A DNA stretch of 63,082 bases. Source: Candidatus Latescibacterota bacterium. Lineage in GTDB: Bacteria > Latescibacterota > UBA2968. The position numbers and the translations under genes were made by a program. This document shows positions 6,284-13,418 of the stretch, piece after piece. The stretch's first letter is position 1. Every line of letters starts with the position of its first letter. The DNA lies in contig JAJEDY010000025.1 in assembly GCA_022821275.1 (NCBI GenBank), forward strand, positions 1 to 63,082, written 5' to 3'. The notes beneath the pieces are model-generated. The model made no database searches. It was not told the DNA's origin and saw nothing but the letters and a program-made list of their open reading frames with translations.

Positions 6284-7642
6284 TTACCCCCGTTCTTTGA
6301 GGTCGTATATGGCGATCATGTAGGGATGGTCGCGGTCGAGATGCGTGAGGGTGTCGGGATTTTCAACGCGTCCGGCAGGACGGATATTTTCGCCCGTTAT
6401 GCCCGCGGCATCGTCTCCGAGTTCTTTGCGACAGGCGTCAATTTGAGCCTTGAGATCCCGCACGATGTCGGGGTGTTGTTCGCTTATGTCATTGGTCTCG
6501 CCGATGTCGGCTTCGAGGTTGTAGAGTTCCTGGATTTCTTGATCGTCTTTGCGGATGTGGAGTTTCCATTTGCCGCTCCGCACGGCTTCGATGCTGTTGC
6601 GTTTGTAGTAAAAGAAGGATTCGTGTTGCGATGTCGCGCCTTCTTCTGCGAACATGAGCGGGCGGATGTCTTTGCCGTCGATGATGCGGTCAGTGGGCAC
6701 TTCTGCTCCGCCGAGGGCTGCAAGTGTGGGGTAAAAGTCCATGGATAGCGTCAGTTCGCTGCACACTTCGCCCGCGGGGATTTTGCCGGGCCATCGCATG
6801 AGGCACGGTACGCGCTGACCGCCTTCCCAGGTGGTGCCTTTGGTGGCGCGTAAAGGGCTGTTGCTGCCGCCTTCGTCGCGGGCGCGCGAGCCGTTGTCGC
6901 TGGTGAAGATGACGAGGGTGTTGTCGTCGAGGCCCAGAGTTTTGAGTTCGTCGAAGATGACGGCGGCTGCCCAGTCAATACAGGCGACTGCCGCGCCATA
7001 TACGCCGTTTTCGGATTCGCGGACAAAGGCTTCGGGGGGATAGTGGGGCAGGTGGACGTGCATGTGGGCGAGGTAGAGGAAGAAACGGCGGTCTTTGTTG
7101 TCGCGCATGAAGCGGACGCATTCTTCGACGTAGCGTTCGGTGATGCCGCGCTGGTCGGGTTGTGCCTGGATGACTTCCTCGTCGCGCAATAAGGGCAGAG
7201 GTGGATTTTTATCGTCTTCTTTTTGTATCCCCATGTCGTTGCTATAGGGGATGCCGTAATAGCTGTCGAATCCGTGACGGGTGGGCAGGAATTCTGGCTG
7301 GTCTCCGCAGTGCCATTTGCCGACTATTTTGGTGGCGTAGTCTTGGTTTTTGAGGAGTTTGGCGATGGTGATTTCGCCGGGGTTTAATCCCACACCCTGG
7401 CCGGGAAAGAGGACCCAGCGCCCGTCAAAAGAGCCAAAGCCAATGCGGGGGGGATAACAGCCCGTGAGCATGGCCCCTCGAGAGGGCGAGCACACGGGAG
7501 ATGCCATGTAGAAGTCGGTGAATTTGATGCCTTCTGCAGCCATTTTGTCGAGTGCTGGTGTTTTGTTGATTTTAGAGCCGTAACTGCCGAGGTCACCATA
7601 GCCAAGGTCGTCGCAGTTGATCAAGATGATGTTGGGTTGCAT
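6284..7642 (-). CDS. Sulfatase (type I, Cys-type active site)
   Basis: A 452-residue arylsulfatase-family enzyme. The N-terminal metal site NCDDLGYGDLGSYG and the formylglycine motif CSPSRGAMLTG (CxPSR) are intact. Other core motifs are GKWHCG, FLYLAHMHVHLPH and VIFTSDNGSRA, and the C-terminus has the usual LYNLEADIGETNDISEQHP. The active-site Cys needs conversion to formylglycine by a maturase not present in the window. No signal peptide is visible, so it would act in the cytoplasm. The start is supported by AAAGGAG just upstream. It is translationally linked to the PhyH gene downstream. Confidence 0.92.
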   Translation of the reverse strand: MQPNIILINCDDLGYGDLGSYGSKINKTPALDKMAAEGIKFTDFYMASPVCSPSRGAMLTGCYPPRIGFGSFDGRWVLFPGQGVGLNPGEITIAKLLKNQDYATKIVGKWHCGDQPEFLPTRHGFDSYYGIPYSNDMGIQKEDDKNPPLPLLRDEEVIQAQPDQRGITERYVEECVRFMRDNKDRRFFLYLAHMHVHLPHYPPEAFVRESENGVYGAAVACIDWAAAVIFDELKTLGLDDNTLVIFTSDNGSRARDEGGSNSPLRATKGTTWEGGQRVPCLMRWPGKIPAGEVCSELTLSMDFYPTLAALGGAEVPTDRIIDGKDIRPLMFAEEGATSQHESFFYYKRNSIEAVRSGKWKLHIRKDDQEIQELYNLEADIGETNDISEQHPDIVRDLKAQIDACRKELGDDAAGITGENIRPAGRVENPDTLTHLDRDHPYMIAIYDLKERG

Positions 7643-7835
7643 GCGTCTCCTTTCGATGATTACACTGAGCCTACTTCCAATTTTTTAGATACACACTATA
7701 CGCAGTTCTATCAATTGATGCAAGTTTTGAAATCGCATAGAAAGCATAAACTGTGAGATGGTTTTTGCCTACAGGAAATGGCAGAATATCTCTTTTATTG
7801 CTTGCAATTTTATGTCTTTTAAGCCATAATTAAAT

Positions 7836-8189
7836 ATGGAAAATGAAATCTTAAAACCCGTGTATTTTATCGGCAGTGCTCGATCTGACCTGAGAAAGTT
7901 CCCAAAGCCAGTACGAGATGATGTGGGCTTTGACCTGTATCAAGTACAATGTGGCATGACCCCGACAACATCGAAACCACTTACAGGTCTGTCGGGTGTT
8001 ATGGAGCTTGTCGAGCGGTATAATAAAGACACCTATCGAGCAGTTTATGTAGCAAATTTGGGAGATGCCATCTATGTCTTGCACTGTTTTAAGAAAAAAT
8101 CCAAACGCGGCATTCGCACATCAAAAGAAGATATGGATGTGATTCGGCAGCGCCTGCGTCAGGTACGAGCATATCACAAAGGAGTATAA
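7836..8189 (+). CDS. HigB/RelE-superfamily toxin (phage Gp49-like family)
   Basis: A 117-residue basic protein with the Gp49-like pattern: VYFIGSARSDLRKFPKPVRDD at the N-terminus, the central GVMELVERYNKDTYRAVYVANLGDAIYVLHCFKKKS core and a helical tail. Family members are ribosome-dependent mRNA interferases. Unusually for type II systems, but typically for HigBA, the toxin gene precedes the antitoxin gene, which follows after three bases. The preceding 193 bases are A/T-rich with no clear promoter. Confidence 0.85.
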   Translation: MENEILKPVYFIGSARSDLRKFPKPVRDDVGFDLYQVQCGMTPTTSKPLTGLSGVMELVERYNKDTYRAVYVANLGDAIYVLHCFKKKSKRGIRTSKEDMDVIRQRLRQVRAYHKGV

Positions 8190-8192
8190 ACG

Positions 8193-8528
8193 ATGGCAAA
8201 TACAATCGAAACAGTCGAAAAAGGTAGCGGCAATATTTTTGCCGATCTCAATGTCGAGGATTCAGATGGTATGCAGGCAAAAGCTAAACTCGCAGTTGCC
8301 ATTCTCAGACTTATAGAGGACCGAAGGCTAACACAAATTGAAGCAGCTCAAATTCTCGGCACCGATCAGTCTTATATTTCTAAACTGAAACGGGGACGTG
8401 AACTTCGACGATTTACTTTTGATCGTTTGATGAGCTGGCTCACCAAGCTCGATCAAAATGTTACCTTAACTGTAAAGCAGAAACCCAAAAATCAAAAAGA
8501 TGGATATATCCAGGTAGCTGTTTTTTAA
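8193..8528 (+). CDS. HigA/XRE-family antitoxin
   Basis: A 111-residue protein with a helix-turn-helix in its middle (LTQIEAAQILGTDQSYISKLKRGR), matching XRE-type antitoxins encoded downstream of Gp49-like toxins. It would neutralise the toxin and repress the operon. AAAGGAG lies upstream of its ATG. The C-terminus is short and basic. Confidence 0.85.
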   Translation: MANTIETVEKGSGNIFADLNVEDSDGMQAKAKLAVAILRLIEDRRLTQIEAAQILGTDQSYISKLKRGRELRRFTFDRLMSWLTKLDQNVTLTVKQKPKNQKDGYIQVAVF

Positions 8529-8551
8529 TTCCAGATAATGCGGGAGGTCTC

Positions 8552-9034
8552 ATGCCAGGAATAACTGACACATACTTGAAACTAAAAGTGATTTGTACCG
8601 AGTTGCCCGGTACGCGTTTTGAAGATCCGCACGCTCACAAACCCAAAATTAAAGAACCTGTTTATCTCGGCATACAGCGAGGGAAAGAGGTTATTGAACA
8701 GGTTCCCGCAGACCGCCGCGAGGTCGTGTTTTATCCGGAGTTCAGGGTTGGCGAGAAACCCGATGGTTCGCCCAATTTTCTGGGTCCTTATGCACAGGGC
8801 AGACCAGCGGATCGCTTTTTTTATCTTTCCTGGGGTGTGGTGCGCGATTCGGGGGATTTTGAGATGTTTCGACGACTCAAAATTCGTCTGGGACATCTCG
8901 ATTGGGCGCAGGTTAATCGGGCACTTGAGTCGGGTGAACCCATTGTTGTAAAGCTAAAGTTGACGGATGATCTCGGCGGGCCGCTTTGCGCTACGCCGCG
9001 CGCTTCTCATATTACGTGGCAAAAGGAGACATAA
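8552..9034 (+). CDS. DUF5990-like protein
   Basis: A 160-residue soluble protein of unknown function. The central pattern EPVYLGIQRGKEV..VVFYPEFRV..GSPNFLGPYAQGRPADRFFYLSWG resembles the DUF5990 family, in which a G-Q-R-G strand and an NFLGP.xQG motif are conserved. No catalytic residue is known. It starts with GGGAGG upstream and ends directly before the hydrolase gene (TAA followed by ATG), so the two are co-transcribed. Confidence 0.6.
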   Translation: MPGITDTYLKLKVICTELPGTRFEDPHAHKPKIKEPVYLGIQRGKEVIEQVPADRREVVFYPEFRVGEKPDGSPNFLGPYAQGRPADRFFYLSWGVVRDSGDFEMFRRLKIRLGHLDWAQVNRALESGEPIVVKLKLTDDLGGPLCATPRASHITWQKET

Positions 9035-9697
9035 ATGGCTGAATCCAGAGAGTTGAAATTTATCGCGACTGAGGAAAAGGGCGAGGTGTCGGCTTTGTAC
9101 GCGCGACCACGCGGGGCAAAGGCGTTGATGGTGTTGGGGCACGGATCGGGTACGAATATGCGGCATCTCTTTATGCAGGAACTGAGCGATGCGTTGAACG
9201 ATATGGGGATTGCGACTTTGCGCTTTAATTATCCCTATTCCGAGAGGGGTGGTGGTGGCATGGATGGCGAGAAAGTGCGATTGGCAACGGTGCGTGCGGC
9301 TATAGGAGTGGGGATGAAGCAGGCGCGCGGGTTGCCGGTTTTTGCTGGCGGACATTCGATGAGTGGACGAATGGTTTCGATGGCTTGTGCTGAAGAATCC
9401 ATTGATGGGCTGAAGGGTATTGTGTTTTTCGCTTTTCCGCTGTATTCGAGCAAGCCGGATACAGAGCGCGCCGAGCATTTGAAGGATGTGTACGTGCCGA
9501 TGCTGTTTTTATCGGGTCAGCGGGATAGGATGGCGAATTTAGATCTGTTGCAGCCAGTGGTGGATAATCTGAAGGGGGCGACGCTTCATGTGGTGGATAC
9601 CGCGGATCACGGATTTAAGATTCTGAAGCGGCGAAATACCGATGAACCCGTGATGGAAGAATTGGCACGGGTCGCGGGTGGATGGATGACGGGGTAG
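9035..9697 (+). CDS. Alpha/beta hydrolase (KANL3/Tex30-like dienelactone hydrolase fold)
   Basis: A 220-residue cytosolic alpha/beta hydrolase. The oxyanion segment VLGHGSGTNM, the nucleophile elbow GGHSMSGR (Ser), the Asp in SGQRDRMA and the His in TADHGFK form the expected triad. Length and motif spacing match the Tex30/KANL3-like bacterial family, whose substrates are poorly known. It is preceded without a gap by the DUF5990-like gene and overlaps or abuts the MOSC fusion gene, so three genes appear to form an operon. Confidence 0.85.
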   Translation: MAESRELKFIATEEKGEVSALYARPRGAKALMVLGHGSGTNMRHLFMQELSDALNDMGIATLRFNYPYSERGGGGMDGEKVRLATVRAAIGVGMKQARGLPVFAGGHSMSGRMVSMACAEESIDGLKGIVFFAFPLYSSKPDTERAEHLKDVYVPMLFLSGQRDRMANLDLLQPVVDNLKGATLHVVDTADHGFKILKRRNTDEPVMEELARVAGGWMTG

Positions 9698-10479
9698 GAA
9701 TGGAAAAAGCAGATACACAGGGGCGTGTCATTTCTCTGTTTGTTAAGGCAGAGAAAGGGTTGGCCAGACCGCACGATGGGAAACTTTCGCTGCGCGCTCG
9801 TTTTGGCATTGATGGCGATGCCAATGCAGGTGGTGTTGGTCCGAGACAGGTGCTTTTGGTTGCTATGAAGACTCTGCACGAGTTCAAATTGCAGCCAGGT
9901 GATTTGAGAGAGAATGTCGTTGTCGCCGGGTTGCCGCTGGACGATTTGCCGTCGGGTTCGGTGCTGCAACTTGGGGATTCCGCTACCGTTCGGTTAACGT
10001 TTCATTGTGAAGTGTGCAAGTATATCGGGACGTTGGGCGTAAAACCGATCCAGTCGTTGGAGAATCAGAGGGGATTTTTAGCCGTGGTGCTGACGGATGG
10101 TGTCGTTTGTGAAGGCGATCCGGTCAGGGTGTTGGACAAATGTTATGATCCCGTGCCCGATAGGACCTCAGATCGATTTTTGTGGGTTGTAAAGCAGATT
10201 CCCTTTGGGAAGGTGATGACGTATAAGCAGATTGTGGATGTTCTGGGGGTGTCGCGTTCGTATTACCGCGTGTTGCCCATGTATATGAAGCGCGTGGCGG
10301 GACAGGCGTATTCCCTGCATCGCATTCTGGATTCAAAAGGATGTTTGACGCCGCATGTGAATAATCAGCGGGCGTTACTGGAGTGTGAGGGTGTTGAGAT
10401 CAATGCAGGAGGGGTGGACAGTAAGGAGTGGGTGGATGTGTCTGTTTTTGGATGGGATATCAGCGGGATTTATTACTGA
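9682..10479 (+). CDS. MOSC domain fused to an alkyltransferase-like (ATL) DNA-binding domain
   Basis: A two-domain protein of 265 residues (259 if it starts at the ATG at 9700, which has GTAGGA just before it). Residues about 10-145 resemble a MOSC domain, with RFGIDGDANAG, GPRQVLLVA, LRENVVV and the conserved FHCEVCKYIG cysteine region. Residues about 155-240 match the DNA-binding domain of O6-alkylguanine transferases (IPFGKVMTYKQIVDVLG, YYRVLPMYMKR, then LHRILDSKG). The methyl-accepting PCHR is replaced by SLHR, so it is ATL-like: it could bind alkylated DNA but not repair it. I know of no described MOSC-ATL fusion. Confidence 0.8.
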   Translation: MDDGVGMEKADTQGRVISLFVKAEKGLARPHDGKLSLRARFGIDGDANAGGVGPRQVLLVAMKTLHEFKLQPGDLRENVVVAGLPLDDLPSGSVLQLGDSATVRLTFHCEVCKYIGTLGVKPIQSLENQRGFLAVVLTDGVVCEGDPVRVLDKCYDPVPDRTSDRFLWVVKQIPFGKVMTYKQIVDVLGVSRSYYRVLPMYMKRVAGQAYSLHRILDSKGCLTPHVNNQRALLECEGVEINAGGVDSKEWVDVSVFGWDISGIYY

Positions 10480-10586
10480 AAATTGCGGGCGCAGTCTATA
10501 TTTGCAATCCCGCTTGACACATCCGTTTATTTTTATGATCATGGTTCCACGATAAGATATTCACTTCATTTTAGAAAGGAAACGAA

Positions 10587-11333
10587 ATGGCAGCAGAAAA
10601 ACACACGCCGGTGGGGTATGACGATACGCCAATGTTACCCAATCAACCGTGGCGCGTTCACGATAAGAATCGTCCAGCACCGCGCGTGGTGACGCCGGGG
10701 GGCAGTGCAGGTGATGCGCCATCAGATGCCGTGGTGCTGTTTGATGGTACAGATTTGTCCCGTTGGGAGAGTCGCGATGGTGGAGATCCGACCTGGACAG
10801 TGGAAAATGGGTATGTAGAGGTGAATCCCCGCACGGGGAATATCCAGACAAAAGATGAGTTTGGGAGCGCGCAGTTGCACATAGAATTTGCCTGTCCGTC
10901 AGAAGTGCGTGGCAGCAGTCAGGGGCGGGGAAATAGCGGTGTGTTTTTGATCGGAAAATACGAGGTGCAGGTGCTGGATGGATATGACAATCCGACGTAT
11001 TCCGATGGCACGACGGGTGCGATTTACAGTCAGTATCCGCCGCTGGTGAATCCGACGCGCCCGCCGGGTGAGTGGCAGGCTTATGATATTGTTTTTGAAA
11101 CACCGGAATACGATGGCGACTCACTGGTGAAGCCCGCGTATTTGACGGTGTTTTTAAATGGTGTTGTGCTGCACAATCGCAAAGAGGCTATGGGACCGAC
11201 CGGGCATAGAAATGTGTCGAATTATGACACGCCGCACGGGCCTACCGGGCCGTTGATGCTGCAAGATCACGGCGATCCCGTGCGCTATCGGAATATCTGG
11301 ATCCGTCCATTGACTGATTATGATGAGGGTTAG
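10587..11333 (+). CDS. DUF1080 (3-keto-disaccharide hydrolase-like) protein
   Basis: A 248-residue protein with the DUF1080 beta-jelly-roll pattern: VVLFDGTDLSRWES, TWTVENGYVEV, DEFGSAQLHIEFACP, GNSGVFLIGKYEVQVLDG, and EWQAYDIVFETP..AYLTVFLNGVVLHN. Some family members hydrolyse 3-keto-glycosides. No signal peptide is visible, which is unusual for the family. AAAGGAAAC precedes the ATG, and a strong terminator follows, so the gene is probably transcribed alone. Confidence 0.88.
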   Translation: MAAEKHTPVGYDDTPMLPNQPWRVHDKNRPAPRVVTPGGSAGDAPSDAVVLFDGTDLSRWESRDGGDPTWTVENGYVEVNPRTGNIQTKDEFGSAQLHIEFACPSEVRGSSQGRGNSGVFLIGKYEVQVLDGYDNPTYSDGTTGAIYSQYPPLVNPTRPPGEWQAYDIVFETPEYDGDSLVKPAYLTVFLNGVVLHNRKEAMGPTGHRNVSNYDTPHGPTGPLMLQDHGDPVRYRNIWIRPLTDYDEG

Positions 11334-11362
11334 AGAGGGTCTATTATTGAGGTTATAACTGA

Positions 11363-11395
11363 AAGAGCCGATCCGGAAATGGATCGGCTCTTTTT
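11363..11395 (+). terminator. Rho-independent terminator
   Basis: AGAGCCGATCC and GGATCGGCTCT pair perfectly around GGAAAT and are followed by TTTTT. It ends the DUF1080 transcript. Confidence 0.92.
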
Positions 11396-11476
11396 GGTTG
11401 ACATCACATGGTTTCACCTGTTTTTTTACACGGAGAATTGAAGAGGTATTTGGTTTTTTTAGGAGCGGTGAATATT

Positions 11477-12448
11477 ATGGGTGAGTTGCTTCGCGTTGAA
11501 CATCTTCGGGCCGAGTCTGGGCAGCGCACGGATGGCTATTTGAAGGTGGCTGAGATGCAGGATGGATCGCCTGCGCGCGTTCCGGTATCCCTGGTCAATG
11601 GTGCTGAGGAAGGACCGACGATTTATTTGCAGGCGATTAGCGATGGGGATGAGTTAAATGGCATCAGTGTGATTCGGCAGGTGTTGAAGCGGCTGGATCC
11701 GAAGGTGATGAGCGGGCGGGTTATTGCGGTGTTGATTGTCAATTTCCACGCGTTTCACGCGCATCAGGCATTTAGTCCGATTGATGAAAAAAAGATGAAT
11801 CGGTGTTTTCCCGGGCGCAAAGATGGTACGTCGAGCGAGCGCATTGCCTATCGGTTATTTAACAATGCGGTATTGCAGTCCGATTATTGTATTGATTTGC
11901 ACCAGGGGGGGCGCCGGCCGATGATTGACGAGGTGCGCGTGCGGGTGGATCGGCGCAAGCGCATTCATCGCGCGTGTATGGAGATGGCTCAGGTGTTTGG
12001 CATTGGCTATATTCTCGATCAGCGCGGTCCGGAAGGTCAACTCGCGCGTTCTGCGCCCGATGAGGGGATTCCGACGATTGATCCCGAACTCGGTGGGTGC
12101 ATCGGCTGGGATAGAGAGAGCATTCAAAAGGGTATTACGGGTGTCGAGAATGTGTTGAAGTATTACGGGGTTATACCGGGCGAGCCGTTTATACCCAAGA
12201 AGCAGGTGGTGGTGGATGGGTTTTTGACGGTGTTGGCCAATCGGGGTGGGTTTATAGAGTTTCACGCACAGCACTACGATCATTTGCAAAAGGGCGACCC
12301 CGTTGCAGATATTACCGATCCGTTTGGCAATGTGCTCGAGACATTGCGCGCGCCAGAGGAGTCGATTTTTTGGTCGGAAAATTTGTTGCCAATGGTGGCG
12401 AGCGGCGAGATGGTGGCGACGCTCGGGAAGAATATCAGGTATGTATAA
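11477..12448 (+). CDS. Succinylglutamate desuccinylase/aspartoacylase-family protein
   Basis: A 323-residue M14-like zinc hydrolase. The start at 11477 (MGELLRVEHL) is preferred because AGGAG lies at 11460; an in-frame ATG at 11408 would add 23 residues with no ribosome site. The core is visible as AISDGDELNGISVI (first metal-binding loop), NRCFPGRKDGTSSERIA (the usual NRxFPG) and YCIDLHQGG (third ligand His). The first loop has Asp where AstE/AspA enzymes have His (HGdE), so the metal site is altered. The C-terminal biotinyl-like barrel typical of the family is present (FIEFHAQHYDHLQKGDPVADI). Confidence 0.8.
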   Translation: MGELLRVEHLRAESGQRTDGYLKVAEMQDGSPARVPVSLVNGAEEGPTIYLQAISDGDELNGISVIRQVLKRLDPKVMSGRVIAVLIVNFHAFHAHQAFSPIDEKKMNRCFPGRKDGTSSERIAYRLFNNAVLQSDYCIDLHQGGRRPMIDEVRVRVDRRKRIHRACMEMAQVFGIGYILDQRGPEGQLARSAPDEGIPTIDPELGGCIGWDRESIQKGITGVENVLKYYGVIPGEPFIPKKQVVVDGFLTVLANRGGFIEFHAQHYDHLQKGDPVADITDPFGNVLETLRAPEESIFWSENLLPMVASGEMVATLGKNIRYV

Positions 12449-12481
12449 AAAATCAAAAAACAGGTGTAATTTTACATTATA

Positions 12482-12736
12482 ATGTTCAAGATCTCAGCAC
12501 ATGCGCGACGTGAAATGTTGCGAAGAGGGATTCCGGAAGCATGGGTTCGTGATATTATGAAAAACCCGGGGCAAATTGTTCCTGTTCGAGAAGAAAAGAA
12601 AGCATATCAATCCTTGAGAGATCTGAGAGGTAAGAAATATCTGGTACGTGTCATTGTTGCTGATGATAAAGATCCATGTGTTGTCGTTACAGTTTATCTC
12701 ACGAGCAAAATTGCGAAATACTGGAGGCCAACATGA
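12482..12736 (+). CDS. DUF4258 protein (putative toxin-like partner)
   Basis: An 84-residue protein with the DUF4258 pattern: HARREMLRRGIPEAWVRDIMKNP followed by the strand pair KKYLVRVIV and CVVVTVYLTSKIAKYW. The fold is related to RelE/BrnT-like small toxins. Its stop codon overlaps the ATG of the DUF2283 gene (ATGA), a pairing repeatedly seen in bacteria and suspected to be a toxin-antitoxin module. Confidence 0.82.
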   Translation: MFKISAHARREMLRRGIPEAWVRDIMKNPGQIVPVREEKKAYQSLRDLRGKKYLVRVIVADDKDPCVVVTVYLTSKIAKYWRPT

Positions 12737-12927
12737 AAGTGAACTACGATTCTGAAGTTGATGTGTTGCGTATCATTTTTATGGATACGCCGATTGAGGA
12801 AAGTGATGAGGAAAAACCGGGTCTAATCCTGGATTATGATAAGGATGGAAATATCGTTGGGCTCGAAGTTTTGGATGCTTCTTTGCGCGTGAAGAACCCC
12901 AAAGCCGTTGAATATGCTGTTGATTGA
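12733..12927 (+). CDS. DUF2283 protein (putative antitoxin partner)
   Basis: A 64-residue protein of the DUF2283 family: VNYDSEVDVLRIIFMD, then PGLILDYDKDGNIVGLEVLDAS. CTGGAGGCC precedes the ATG, and the four-base overlap with the DUF4258 gene implies translational coupling. Function is unproven. Confidence 0.85.
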   Translation: MKVNYDSEVDVLRIIFMDTPIEESDEEKPGLILDYDKDGNIVGLEVLDASLRVKNPKAVEYAVD

Positions 12928-12951
12928 TGTACTCTTCGCGTTGAAGTGATA

Positions 12952-13365
12952 TCAAAACTTAAGTTTTAGTCGAAATTTTGCTGCGCCATTTTCATCGATA
13001 CCCGCCTCCACTTCAGCCCAATCTACCCGACTGAGATGGGCATCCACATAAGCATCTCCCACGCTGTAGAGCACTATCCCAATAGTTGAGAAAAGGTACA
13101 GGTTCCGCTCCTGAGTGCCCCGATCTTTGATCTGTTTGCGGCGCACTACCCATGCGATGGCCGAAGCTACTTCTGCAGTCGCAATTACACTACCTTTTAC
13201 GCGCTTGCCATTGTAAAATTGTCCCCAACCGGGTAGCGCGATAGACCGCAAGACCGCACCGCGCACGCGGCGGTCCGATAAGAGCGAATCGGGCTGAGAT
13301 TCCGCACTCCATGAAGGTACACTCGCGAAGAAAAGCGCGAAGATGAGTAACAATCCTTTGCCCAT
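12952..13365 (-). CDS. DUF5683-like secreted or membrane protein
   Basis: The protein is 137 residues from the ATG at 13365; an earlier in-frame start at 13398 is less likely because the signal peptide begins MGKGLLLIFALFFASVPSWS. The mature part contains RSIALPGWGQFYNGKRVKGSV, the signature of DUF5683, followed by a hydrophobic stretch (NLYLFSTIGIVLYSVGDAYV) and AHLSRVDW. The protein is probably envelope-associated and its function unknown. It lies downstream of the sulfatase at 13419 on the same strand. Confidence 0.75.
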   Translation of the reverse strand: MGKGLLLIFALFFASVPSWSAESQPDSLLSDRRVRGAVLRSIALPGWGQFYNGKRVKGSVIATAEVASAIAWVVRRKQIKDRGTQERNLYLFSTIGIVLYSVGDAYVDAHLSRVDWAEVEAGIDENGAAKFRLKLKF

Positions 13366-13418
13366 TGTGTTTTTCTTGTAGGTGAGAGGTCCTCTCAACC
13401 AGTCCCCAGCCCCTCGCT

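Noticed and set aside
6029-6748. 239-codon plus-strand frame across the PhyH/sulfatase junction
   Set aside because: Antisense to two well-supported genes and without recognisable motifs.
10513-10560. Promoter with TTGACA before the DUF1080 gene
   Set aside because: The nearest good -10 (TATGAT) is only 14 bases away, too close for a normal sigma-70 promoter.
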